DNA from: MADRE2 sp964397015
Lineage (GTDB): Bacteria > Desulfobacterota > Desulfobacteria > Desulfobacterales > Desulfobacteraceae
DNA length: 15,612 nt
Reading direction: 5' to 3'
NCBI GenBank assembly: GCA_964397015.1
Contig: CAYNHL010000088.1
Coordinates: 1-15,612 of the forward strand
Part shown: positions 1 to 8,250 of the stretch, piece after piece
How the letters are laid out: every line of letters starts with the position of its first letter
Numbering within the stretch: the stretch's first letter is position 1
Notes under the pieces: model-generated
Told to the model about the DNA's origin: nothing
Seen by the model: only the letters and a program-made list of their open reading frames with translations
Databases searched by the model: none
Translations under genes and position numbers: made by a program

Positions 1-2376
1 TCCATGGAAGCGTTGCAGCAGATGACCCGGAGGCATGCCAAGGTGCTGCGCCAGGCAAAGATACAAAAGATCGATGCCGCCAAACTGGTCCCCGGTGACA
101 TTGTGGTTCTGGAAGGCGGAGATGTGATCCCGGCAGACCTCAGGCTGATCGAGGCCAACCTGGTCAAAGCCGATGAATCCGCCTTGACCGGAGAATCCGT
201 GCCCGTGGACAAGGATGTGGAGGCCCTGGCTGAGGACACACCCCTTGCAGAGCGAAATAACATGCTTTTCAACGGCACCGCCCTGACCCAGGGATCAGGC
301 AGGGGCGTGGTGGTAGCCACCGGCATGTCCACCCAGCTGGGGAATATTTCCCGGCTGGCCCAGGGCGCACAGGAAGAAGTTTTGACGCCTCTGGAGAAGC
401 GGCTGAACAACCTGGGCCAGAAACTGATCTGGGTCACCCTGGGTGTTGCCGCATTGATAGGGGTGACAGGCGTGATAGCCGGTAAAGATCTGGTGGTGAT
501 TTTCAAAACATCTGTCGCACTGGCAGTTGCCGCCATTCCGGAGGGGCTGCCCATCGTGGCCACCATTGCGCTGGCCAGGGGGATGTGGCGGATGGCCAAA
601 AAAAATGCGCTGGTCAACCGGCTTTCCGCGGTGGAAACCTTAGGTTCAACCAGCATCATCTGTGCGGACAAGACCGGCACCCTGACCGAAAACAAAATGA
701 CGTTATCAACTTTGGTACTGGTCGATCCACAAGAGGTGATGCGTGTCAGCTGGGAGCCGGACAAAGATCCGCCGTTTTCTGTTGAAAAGGATGCTAAAAC
801 TAATGATTCCTTGAACAGGCATATGACAGATATTCTGACCATCGGCATGCTGTGCAGCAATGCTCAGCTGTCTAAAAGCGGGGAAGGCGTGGGTGATCCC
901 ATGGAGCTTGCCCTGCTTTATGCCGGGCAGAAGCTTGGGCTGCAGCGGGATGACCTGCTGGAATCCTATCCTGAAAAAAAGGAAGAGGCCTTCAGTCCCG
1001 AGACAAAAATGATGGCCACCTGGCATACTTGGGAACAGGACAAGATGGTGGCGGTAAAAGGAGCGCCTGAAGCCGTACTTGACGTATGCAGCCAGGTTCT
1101 GACTACAGATGGACAAACCCGGAAAATGGATGAGATCTTGTATGAAAAACTGCTGCAGTCAAATGAAACCATGGCTGACGAAGGGCTCAGGGTTTTAGGC
1201 ATCGCCCGCAGGTCCACTGATGCGGAACAGAAAGACCCCTATTCATCTTTGACTTTCATGGGGTTTGTGGGGCTTTTGGATCCACCCCGGAAAAACATCC
1301 TGAAGGTGATTGACAAACTCAAGCAGGCCGGAGTACGGGTGGTCATGGTGACAGGGGACCATCCGGGGACTGCATCCGCCATTGCAAACAAGATGAACCT
1401 GTCCGGGGACGGGGAAGCGGTAATACATGGAGATGAGCTCAAATCGCCGGAAGACTACACGTCAAAAGAACGTCACAGTCTCTTGAAATCTTCCGTTTTT
1501 GCGCGTATCTCTCCGGAGCAGAAACTCAATCTTGTTTCTCTGTTTCAGGCCGACGGGTCTGTGGTGGCCATGACCGGCGACGGGGTGAATGATGCACCGG
1601 CCCTGACCAAGGCCGATATCGGCGTAGCCATGGGAAGACGTGGTACCCAGGTGGCGCGGGAGGCGGCAGACATTGTGCTCAAAGATGATAATTTCGCCAC
1701 CATCTCCCTGGCCATGGAGCAGGGCAGGGTCATTTTCAGCAACATTCGAAAGTTTATTGTTTTCCTGCTTTCCGGTAACGTGGGTGCCATTCTGATCGTG
1801 GGTCTGGCCATGCTTTTCGGTAATATCCTTCCGCTTTTGCCGTTGCAGATTCTGTACTTGAACATGATCAGCGATGTGTTTCCGGCACTGGCGCTCGGAG
1901 TTGGCCAAGGAGAACCTTCGGTAATGACCCGACCGCCAAGGCCATCCGGCGAACCTGTCGTGACCAGGGCACTGTGGCTGACTATTCTGGGTTATGGATT
2001 GCTTATTGCCGCAACAGCGCTTTCAGGTTTCTGGATATCTTTGGAAAAATTGTCTCTGTCCGGGGAACGCGCCGTGACCATAACCTTTCTTATCCTGGCT
2101 TTCACCCGAACCTGGCATGTGTTCAACATGCGTGATACCGGATCCGGTTTGGTCTTCAACGATGTGACACGCAACCCTTTTGTATGGGGTGCCGTTATCT
2201 TGAGCATTGTGCTCCTGCTTTTTGCTGTTTATATTCCGGCGCTTTCAAGGGTTTTGACCATGGTGACTCCTACGCCCTTCCAGTGGTTGTTTATCCTCGG
2301 CATGAGTTTTATTCCACTGGTTGTTGTGCAGGTTTTGAAACAAGGTGTATCTTTTTTTAAAGGAACATCTGAATAA
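1..2376 (+). CDS. P2A-type cation-transporting ATPase (Ca2+-ATPase-like), 5' end outside window
   Basis: ATP-driven cation pump of the inner membrane. The frame is open to base 1, and the first visible residues already lie in the actuator domain, so the N-terminal domain and membrane helices 1-2 are missing from view; the ATG at base 4 is internal. Numbering from that ATG, visible motifs are TGES (62-65), PEGLP in helix 4 (179-183, Glu180), the phosphorylation motif DKTGT (Asp222), KGAPE in the nucleotide domain (352-356), and TGDGVND (524-530). Helices 5-6 (about 580-640) and four more hydrophobic helices (about 655-780) complete the family's usual C-terminal membrane domain. PEGL together with NMISD in helix 6 (Asn620, Asp624) places it with SERCA/PMR1-like pumps. 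The SERCA site I glutamate of helix 5 is Ala595 and helix 8 carries Arg702, suggesting a single Ca2+ (site II) transporter. The transported ion is inferred, not proven. The gene ends 11 bases before the phospholipase gene and is probably co-transcribed with it. Confidence 0.93.
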   Translation, partial: SMEALQQMTRRHAKVLRQAKIQKIDAAKLVPGDIVVLEGGDVIPADLRLIEANLVKADESALTGESVPVDKDVEALAEDTPLAERNNMLFNGTALTQGSGRGVVVATGMSTQLGNISRLAQGAQEEVLTPLEKRLNNLGQKLIWVTLGVAALIGVTGVIAGKDLVVIFKTSVALAVAAIPEGLPIVATIALARGMWRMAKKNALVNRLSAVETLGSTSIICADKTGTLTENKMTLSTLVLVDPQEVMRVSWEPDKDPPFSVEKDAKTNDSLNRHMTDILTIGMLCSNAQLSKSGEGVGDPMELALLYAGQKLGLQRDDLLESYPEKKEEAFSPETKMMATWHTWEQDKMVAVKGAPEAVLDVCSQVLTTDGQTRKMDEILYEKLLQSNETMADEGLRVLGIARRSTDAEQKDPYSSLTFMGFVGLLDPPRKNILKVIDKLKQAGVRVVMVTGDHPGTASAIANKMNLSGDGEAVIHGDELKSPEDYTSKERHSLLKSSVFARISPEQKLNLVSLFQADGSVVAMTGDGVNDAPALTKADIGVAMGRRGTQVAREAADIVLKDDNFATISLAMEQGRVIFSNIRKFIVFLLSGNVGAILIVGLAMLFGNILPLLPLQILYLNMISDVFPALALGVGQGEPSVMTRPPRPSGEPVVTRALWLTILGYGLLIAATALSGFWISLEKLSLSGERAVTITFLILAFTRTWHVFNMRDTGSGLVFNDVTRNPFVWGAVILSIVLLLFAVYIPALSRVLTMVTPTPFQWLFILGMSFIPLVVVQVLKQGVSFFKGTSE

Positions 2377-2380
2377 AGGA
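2375..2380 (+). promoter_or_regulatory. Ribosome binding site supporting a GTG start
   Basis: AAAGGA overlaps the stop codon of the upstream ATPase gene and lies 7 bases before the GTG at 2388. It supports that GTG as the start of the phospholipase D-VTT gene and suggests translational coupling of the two genes. Confidence 0.6.
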
Positions 2381-2387
2381 AATTCAA

Positions 2388-4520
2388 GTGGCTGTGTTGA
2401 AAGAAAATGTCAATTGCTGGCGCATATCCCATGCTGACAAAGCTTCTTTTTTAATTGATGGTGCTGCCTTTTTTTCAGCAGTTGCAGATGCCATCGATCA
2501 GGCACAAAAAACCATTTTCATTGCCGCATGGGATATTGACAGCAGGATTACCCTTTTGCGTGGTGAAAAAGCCCCAAAAGAGCAGAAAGATCTTGGCGCC
2601 TTTCTAAATGACAAGGCCAGACGTACACCCGGCCTGCATGTATACATCCTGAGCTGGGATTTTCCCATGCTCTATGCCATGGAACGGGAATGGATGCCCA
2701 TCTTTAAACTGGGATGGAGAACCCATGGCCGGGTATTTTTTCACCTGGATGACCAGCATCCCGTGGGGGCATCACAGCACCAGAAACTTGTTGTGGTGGA
2801 CAATCAGGTGGCTTTTTGCGGGGGGCTTGATTTGACAAACAGCCGTTGGGATACACCTGAACACCGCCTTGAAGATCCGAGGAGAACAACGCCGGAAGGT
2901 GATTCATACAACCCGTTTCACGACATCCAGATGGCCGTGGAAGGAGAGGCTGCCGCCGAGCTGGGCCGATTGTTTGCAGAGCGCTGGGAATGGGCGACCG
3001 GCAAGCATATTGCAACCCATTCTGAATCGGGAAATACCGGATCAGAGTCTCCTTGGCCTGAAAAACTATTGCCGGATCTGTCGGATATAAAGATAGGAAT
3101 CTCCCGGACACTGCCTGCATACAAAGACCGCAAACAGGTACAGGAAGTGGAAAAGCTTTACACAGACAGTATCAGTGCAGCAAAAAAAAATATCTATATC
3201 GAAAACCAGTATCTGACATCTTCCAAAATCGCCAAAGCGCTTGAAAACAGCCTTTCACAGGAACAGGGCCCTGATATCTGCATTGTTTTGCCCAAAGAAT
3301 CCAGCGGCTGGCTGGAGCAAAGTACCATGGATTCCATACGTGCCAGGGTTTTAAAACTTCTGTATGATGCTGACAGCCACCATCGCCTGCAGGTTTTCTA
3401 TCCGGCCCTGGACGATGGGAAAACATCTTTGTATGTCCATGCAAAGATTATGATTGTTGATGATCAGCTCGCTTTGATCGGCTCTGCCAATTTAAGCAAC
3501 CGGTCAATGCGCTTTGATTCTGAATGCGTTCTGTCTGTTGCGGCAAACAATGAAGACAGCGTGTGTGAAGCGATCCTTTCTTTGCGCAACCGGCTGCTGG
3601 CCGAACATCTTGACAAGTCGGTCGATGATGTGGCCAAAGCCTTTGCAGGGCAGGAACCAATGAACAAGACCATTGCATCTTTGTCCGCATCTTCAGGCCG
3701 CAGCCTGCAAAAACTTGAATTTCAGCAGTCACTGCCTTTAGACGGGGCAGCTATCGTGAAAGACCATCAGTTGCTGGACCCGGAAAACCCCATTGAATTT
3801 GACCGCATGCTGGACCGGTTTTCCCGCTGTGACCAGGGGAAATCCAGAGCCTCCCATGTGATAAAATTTGTGACGGTTCTGCTGATTTTGCTGGGGCTGG
3901 CTGCAGCCTGGCGATGGTCGCCCCTGGCTCAATGGCTCACCACGGAGAACCTGGCAGCCTGGGCAGATAAGATCCGTGGTCACCCCATGTCTTTTGTGGC
4001 AGTTCTCGGGGTGTATGTTGCAGGGGGATTTTTAGTGGTTCCCGTCACCTTGCTGGTAGGTGTCACGGCGATGATCCATGGTCCTGCCTGGGGCTTTTTT
4101 TACGCCTTTTGCGGCTGCATTTTGAGTGCAGTGACAATATTTTTTACCGGCTCGAGCCTGGGAAAACAGACCGTGCGTAAACTGGCGGGAAAAAAGCTCA
4201 ATCACATCAGCCGGCAGATGGCAAGACAGGGTATTTTGACGGTGGCAATTATCAGAAATATACCTGTTGCCCCTTTTACCATTGTCAACCTCATTGCCGG
4301 TGCTTCTCATATCAGATTCAAAGATTTTCTGATCGGTACGGCCGTGGGCATGCTGCCCGGAATTCTGGTCATTACCGTGTTTGCAGACCGGCTGCTGCAC
4401 ACCATAAAGAATCCCGGCTGGATCAACGGGCTCATTGCGGCAGTACTGGCAATTGTATTGATTACAGGGAATATATGGCTGGCAAAGCGGCTGTCAGGTA
4501 TTGTCAAAAGAAAAAAATAA
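2388..4520 (+). CDS. Phospholipase D-like (two HKD motifs) / VTT-domain fusion membrane protein
   Basis: A 710-residue two-part protein. The soluble N-terminal half (about 1-440) is a phospholipase D superfamily enzyme with both catalytic HxKxxxxD motifs: His131/Lys133/Asp138 followed by GG and a Leu-Thr-Asn stretch, and His351/Lys353/Asp358 followed by the GSANLSNRS signature. Such enzymes hydrolyse or exchange phospholipid head groups, as in phospholipase D and cardiolipin synthase. After a polar linker, a helix starts near 491, and residues about 535-665 form a VTT (SNARE-associated/DedA) domain with several membrane spans and the family pattern Arg623, Pro626, Pro629-Phe630, Asn634, followed by Gly and Pro in the next helix. 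A last helix lies near 680-700, before a basic tail. No signal peptide is visible, so the catalytic half is probably cytoplasmic. The start is GTG with AAAGGA 7 bases upstream. The exact reaction cannot be told from sequence: cardiolipin or other phosphatidyl transfer is as likely as simple hydrolysis. Confidence 0.9.
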   Translation: MAVLKENVNCWRISHADKASFLIDGAAFFSAVADAIDQAQKTIFIAAWDIDSRITLLRGEKAPKEQKDLGAFLNDKARRTPGLHVYILSWDFPMLYAMEREWMPIFKLGWRTHGRVFFHLDDQHPVGASQHQKLVVVDNQVAFCGGLDLTNSRWDTPEHRLEDPRRTTPEGDSYNPFHDIQMAVEGEAAAELGRLFAERWEWATGKHIATHSESGNTGSESPWPEKLLPDLSDIKIGISRTLPAYKDRKQVQEVEKLYTDSISAAKKNIYIENQYLTSSKIAKALENSLSQEQGPDICIVLPKESSGWLEQSTMDSIRARVLKLLYDADSHHRLQVFYPALDDGKTSLYVHAKIMIVDDQLALIGSANLSNRSMRFDSECVLSVAANNEDSVCEAILSLRNRLLAEHLDKSVDDVAKAFAGQEPMNKTIASLSASSGRSLQKLEFQQSLPLDGAAIVKDHQLLDPENPIEFDRMLDRFSRCDQGKSRASHVIKFVTVLLILLGLAAAWRWSPLAQWLTTENLAAWADKIRGHPMSFVAVLGVYVAGGFLVVPVTLLVGVTAMIHGPAWGFFYAFCGCILSAVTIFFTGSSLGKQTVRKLAGKKLNHISRQMARQGILTVAIIRNIPVAPFTIVNLIAGASHIRFKDFLIGTAVGMLPGILVITVFADRLLHTIKNPGWINGLIAAVLAIVLITGNIWLAKRLSGIVKRKK

Positions 4521-4570
4521 GGTTTTGCCGGCCTGTGACCGGCAGGGGATAAACACAACATTGGTAAAGG

Positions 4571-4576
4571 AAAGGA
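4571..4576 (+). promoter_or_regulatory. Ribosome binding site that decides the glgA start (TTG at 4585)
   Basis: AAAGGA within a purine-rich run (4567-4582) lies 8 bases before TTG 4585. The earlier in-frame TTG codons at 4501 and 4561 have poorer upstream sites: none clear for 4501, and AGGGG about 12 bases away for 4561. Starting at 4585 also gives an N-terminus that aligns residue for residue with E. coli GlgA (Met1 through Glu9). Confidence 0.5.
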
Positions 4577-4584
4577 AAGAAGTT

Positions 4585-6180
4585 TTGCATATTGTGCATA
4601 TGGCTGCTGAAAATGACAGTTTACCAGGTGCCAAGGTGGGCGGCGTGGCAGATGTGGTCCGTGATATCGCACCGGCACTGGGGGATCTTGGTCACCAGGT
4701 AACTGTTTTGACACCATCTTACGGTTTTTTGCACAAGCGTACCGGCACGCAGTGGGTGGCGGACATCGGGTTTGATTTCCGGGGAACGGTGCACCAAGCG
4801 CAATTATACACTGTGCCTGCAAAAACAGCCCATGAAAACGTAATGCACTGTGTAATTCAGCACCCGGCACTGGAGGCGGTGCATGCCCGGACCGGGCAGT
4901 ACCGGATTTATGTGCATGACCCTCCCGACCGGCCTTTTTTCAGTGATGCTTCCCGGTTCGCATGCTTTTGTTCCGCCGCGGCTGCAGCCCTGACCCGGGG
5001 TGCCGTTAACGGTGCCGATGTGGTGCATCTGCATGACTGGCACATGGGTCTTTTGGCACTGCTGCGCAAATACCACCCTGCCTGTGAAGGGTTAAAGTCC
5101 ATTCAAACGGTTTTCACCATTCACAACGCAGCAATGCAGGGGGTTCGTCCCCTGGAGGGGAGCAGCTCCTCTCTTGCAGCATGGTTTCCAGATATCAATT
5201 GTTCGAAACTGGATGTGGGTGATCCGCGATGGCCGGATACCTGCAATCTTTTGGCCTGTGGCATTCGTCTTTCAGACAGGGTGCATACGGTATCACCCTC
5301 TTATGCTCAGGAAATATGCCGTCCCGGTGATCCGCCCCATTTTTACGGTGCCCAGGGCCTTGAAGCCGCGCTCAATTATGAAAATGAAGCAGGGAATCTT
5401 GTGGGTATCCTCAATGGCTGCGATTACCCGGCAGACCGTCGTGTTCCCATAATGGGCATTGCTCAGATGGCGGATGTTTTTATGCGCCGGATCATTCAAT
5501 GGTCATCCGGTGGGCAGACAGTGTCCAGCGCCCATTTTATCGCCCGTCACACCCTGTCCGGCCTGCGCCGGCGCAATGTTGGAGAACAGATTGTGATGTG
5601 CAGTGTCACCCGCCTTACCGAACAAAAAGTGCTGCTCATGACACAGGCTGCCGGTGATGAGCCCCCGGCCATAGCCCGGATACTTGCGGCATTGAAAGAT
5701 GATGGAATATATTTTCTTCTCGGAACCGGCGAAGAACGGTTTGAGCGTTTCTTCACCCGGTTGAGCGGGCAGTTTCCCAATTTTGTTTTTCTCAACGGAT
5801 TTTCAGATGAAATCGCACAAATCCTCTATGCAAACGGCGATCTTTTTTTGATGCCCAGCTCTTTTGAACCATGCGGCATCGGCCAGATGCTGGCAATGCG
5901 GGATGGACAACCATGTGTGGTGCATGCTGTCGGGGGGTTGCGTGATACTGTCCGGCACAAAGTGAACGGATTCTGCTTTGAGGGAAAAGATTTGAACGAG
6001 CAGTCCCGAAACTTTGTCGATATAACCTGCCGGGCCATCCATATGTATCGCAACGACACTGAAAAATGGCAGGAAATAAAAAAAGAAGCCGCTGCAGCGA
6101 GGTTTTTGTGGCAGGACACGGCAAATCAGTATGTCAATCATTTATACAAACAAACCCTGATAAAGCAATACATTGGATAA
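4585..6180 (+). CDS. glgA: Glycogen/starch synthase, GT5 family, divergent
   Basis: Transfers glucose from ADP-glucose to the non-reducing end of alpha-1,4-glucan in the cytoplasm. From TTG 4585 the protein has 531 residues, slightly longer than the roughly 480 of E. coli GlgA. Starch-synthase N-domain signatures are KVGGVADV (Lys17, the ADP-glucose loop), HDWH (150-153) and a TIHN stretch. In the C-terminal GT-B domain I see Arg343 and Lys348 in a TRLTEQK motif, a GTGEERF stretch, and FEPCGIGQ with Glu428, then the conserved GGLRDTV. The usual Asn-Gly-Ile-Asp...Trp-x-Pro segment is altered to NGCDYPADRR (277-286), and the following region is unlike typical GlgA, so activity or acceptor choice may differ. 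Starts at 4501 (which would overlap the phospholipase gene by 20 bases) or 4561 are alternatives. It is the first glucan gene of the run and lies 64 bases after the phospholipase stop. The family call is firm; ADP- rather than UDP-glucose use is inferred. Confidence 0.9.
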   Translation: MHIVHMAAENDSLPGAKVGGVADVVRDIAPALGDLGHQVTVLTPSYGFLHKRTGTQWVADIGFDFRGTVHQAQLYTVPAKTAHENVMHCVIQHPALEAVHARTGQYRIYVHDPPDRPFFSDASRFACFCSAAAAALTRGAVNGADVVHLHDWHMGLLALLRKYHPACEGLKSIQTVFTIHNAAMQGVRPLEGSSSSLAAWFPDINCSKLDVGDPRWPDTCNLLACGIRLSDRVHTVSPSYAQEICRPGDPPHFYGAQGLEAALNYENEAGNLVGILNGCDYPADRRVPIMGIAQMADVFMRRIIQWSSGGQTVSSAHFIARHTLSGLRRRNVGEQIVMCSVTRLTEQKVLLMTQAAGDEPPAIARILAALKDDGIYFLLGTGEERFERFFTRLSGQFPNFVFLNGFSDEIAQILYANGDLFLMPSSFEPCGIGQMLAMRDGQPCVVHAVGGLRDTVRHKVNGFCFEGKDLNEQSRNFVDITCRAIHMYRNDTEKWQEIKKEAAAARFLWQDTANQYVNHLYKQTLIKQYIG

Positions 6181-6237
6181 AAAAAAGACATTGAAAAAAA
6201 ATCCCATAAAATTTTTGAGACAAAAAGAGAAACAGTT

Positions 6238-8226
6238 ATGCCAGATATTATAAAACGTGTGGTTATTGAAAATGTAACGCCTATAGTCGATGAGGGCCGT
6301 TTTCCGGCCAGACGGGTTGTGAATGAAACGGTAATCGTAACTGCCGACATCTTTGTGGACGGCCATGACCGCCTGTCGGCCCGGCTGCTGTACCGAAAGG
6401 CCGGTGTCTCCCGCTGGGAGGAAACCCCCATGCAGCTGCTGGTGAACGATCTGTGGCAGGCGGCTTTTATTCCCCGGGAGCTCGGGTTGTATGAATACAC
6501 CGTAACTGCCTGGATAGACCGGTTCGAAACCTGGCGTAGCCAGATTGAAAAAAAGATAGCTGATGACCAGGTTGTTTCAGTGGAGCTGATGGCGGGAGCC
6601 GCCATGGTTCAAGAAGCTGCAGAGCGGGCCGGAGAAAAGGATGCCGAACGGCTGCGCAGCCTGGCAGACCTGCTTTTGTCAAAAAAGACCATGCAGGATC
6701 CGGCAGCTGTTGTTCAGGATGTCGAACTTTCCAGCCTGATGGCGCAATATCCGGATGTCAGCACCCGGGTTGACTACAAAAAGATATTGCATTTGAGAAC
6801 AGAGCCCCCCAAGGCCCTTTACAGCACCTGGTATGAAATGTTTCCCCGCTCCTGTGCCGATGATGACCCAACCCGGCACGGTACCTTCAAAGACTGTATC
6901 AGCCGGTTGCCCTATATTTCCGGGATGGGATTCGATGTGCTTTATTTTCCGCCGATCCATCCCATCGGACGCAGCCACCGCAAAGGAAAGAACAATACAG
7001 TCACGGCCGGGCCGGGTGATCCCGGCAGTCCCTGGGCCATTGGTGCCATAGAAGGCGGACACACCTCGATCCATCCGGAACTGGGGACCATGGAAGATTT
7101 TATGCAGCTGCTGGTCAAGGCCAGGGAATACGGTATCGATATAGCACTGGATATCGCGTTTCAGTGCAGCCCGGATCATCCGTATGTCGAAGAACATCCT
7201 GAATGGTTTCACTGGCGGGCGGACGGTACGGTGCAGTATGCAGAAAACCCCCCTAAAAAATACCAGGATATTTATCCCTTTGAATTTGAAACACCCCATT
7301 ATGAAAGCCTGCGGCATGAATTATTAAAAATAATCCATTTCTGGATAGACAAGGGGGTCAAGATATTCAGAATCGATAATCCCCACACCAAACCACTGCG
7401 GTTCTGGGAATGGCTTATTCAAGAATGCAAAAAAGAGCACCCGGAAACAATTTTTCTGGCCGAGGCATTCACCCGGCCCAAGACCATGTACCGGCTGGCC
7501 AAGGGGGGATTCACCCAGTCCTATACCTATTTTACCTGGCGCAACCTGAAATGGGAAATTGAGCAGTATTTTGAACTCTTGACACAGACCGGCGTAAAAG
7601 AGTTTTTCTGGCCCAACCTGTGGCCCAATACCCCGGATATTCTGCCGGAATTTCTGCAGCTGGGCGGCCGCCCGGCATTTGTCCTCCGCCTGATGCTGGC
7701 CGCAACTCTTTCCTCCAGCTACGGCATTTACGGCCCGGCCTTTGAGCTGTGTGTGAACCAGCCCCTCGATCCCGGTGGTGAGGAGTATATGGATTCGGAA
7801 AAATATGAGATCGCCCACTGGGACCTGCAGGCTTCTCATTCAATCAGGCCGTTTATCACCAGAATCAACCGGATCAGGCGGGAGAATCCCGCACTGCAGC
7901 AGACCCGGAACCTGATGTTCCATCCTGTGGATAAAGAAGAGATCCTGTGTTTCAGCAAATATACGGATGATTTTTCCAACATCATTTTTGTGGCAGCCAA
8001 TCTCGATCCCCATCACACTCACAGCGCCTGGGTGCGGCTGCCTTATGAACAAATGGGCGTGCCCATTGAAAAAAGCTTTCAGATGCATGACCTGGTGAGC
8101 GATGCCAGGTACCTGTGGCATGAGGGGGACAACTATCTGGAAATCGATCCCGGGGTGGTTCCGGTACAGGTTTTCCGCATCCGGCGGCGGATGCGCACGG
8201 AAAATGATTTTGATTATTTTATGTAA
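6238..8226 (+). CDS. glgE: Alpha-1,4-glucan:maltose-1-phosphate maltosyltransferase (GlgE, GH13_3)
   Basis: Adds a maltosyl unit from alpha-maltose-1-phosphate to the non-reducing end of alpha-1,4-glucan, releasing phosphate; this is the defining step of the GlgE pathway. At 662 residues it is close to Streptomyces (about 675) and mycobacterial (about 700) GlgE. The N-terminal DUF3416-type beta domain (about 1-105) begins with the typical VIENVTP and ARRVV pattern, followed by a helical insert (about 110-190). The GH13 barrel carries the family-specific nucleophile motif RIDNPHTKP (Asp380), the acid/base in LAEAFTRP (Glu409) and NTPDIL (Asp467). These distinguish GlgE from ordinary alpha-amylases, as does the phosphate-donor-type barrel start around the PPIHPIGRSHRKG segment. 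A C-terminal beta domain ends the protein. ATG 6238 has only a weak AAGAGA site 7 bases upstream. It lies 57 bases after glgA and 24 before treS-mak, and its substrate is the product of the kinase encoded by that next gene. Confidence 0.96.
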   Translation: MPDIIKRVVIENVTPIVDEGRFPARRVVNETVIVTADIFVDGHDRLSARLLYRKAGVSRWEETPMQLLVNDLWQAAFIPRELGLYEYTVTAWIDRFETWRSQIEKKIADDQVVSVELMAGAAMVQEAAERAGEKDAERLRSLADLLLSKKTMQDPAAVVQDVELSSLMAQYPDVSTRVDYKKILHLRTEPPKALYSTWYEMFPRSCADDDPTRHGTFKDCISRLPYISGMGFDVLYFPPIHPIGRSHRKGKNNTVTAGPGDPGSPWAIGAIEGGHTSIHPELGTMEDFMQLLVKAREYGIDIALDIAFQCSPDHPYVEEHPEWFHWRADGTVQYAENPPKKYQDIYPFEFETPHYESLRHELLKIIHFWIDKGVKIFRIDNPHTKPLRFWEWLIQECKKEHPETIFLAEAFTRPKTMYRLAKGGFTQSYTYFTWRNLKWEIEQYFELLTQTGVKEFFWPNLWPNTPDILPEFLQLGGRPAFVLRLMLAATLSSSYGIYGPAFELCVNQPLDPGGEEYMDSEKYEIAHWDLQASHSIRPFITRINRIRRENPALQQTRNLMFHPVDKEEILCFSKYTDDFSNIIFVAANLDPHHTHSAWVRLPYEQMGVPIEKSFQMHDLVSDARYLWHEGDNYLEIDPGVVPVQVFRIRRRMRTENDFDYFM

Positions 8227-8250
8227 CAAGACATAAAGGAAAGCAATTTT

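Noticed and set aside
4526..4544. Inverted repeat (six-base stem, seven-base loop) between the phospholipase and glgA genes, considered as a terminator
   Set aside because: No T run follows the stem on either strand, and the stem is short. It is not evidence for a transcription break.
5564..5575. Perfect 12-base palindrome TGCGCCGGCGCA inside glgA
   Set aside because: It falls on a run of arginine codons in a GC-rich stretch and has no second copy or positional context suggesting an operator.
6238..8226. Possibility that this is a plain alpha-amylase
   Set aside because: The nucleophile motif RIDNPHTKP, the NTPDIL motif and the DUF3416-type N-terminal domain are specific to GlgE, and the neighbouring maltokinase makes its donor.
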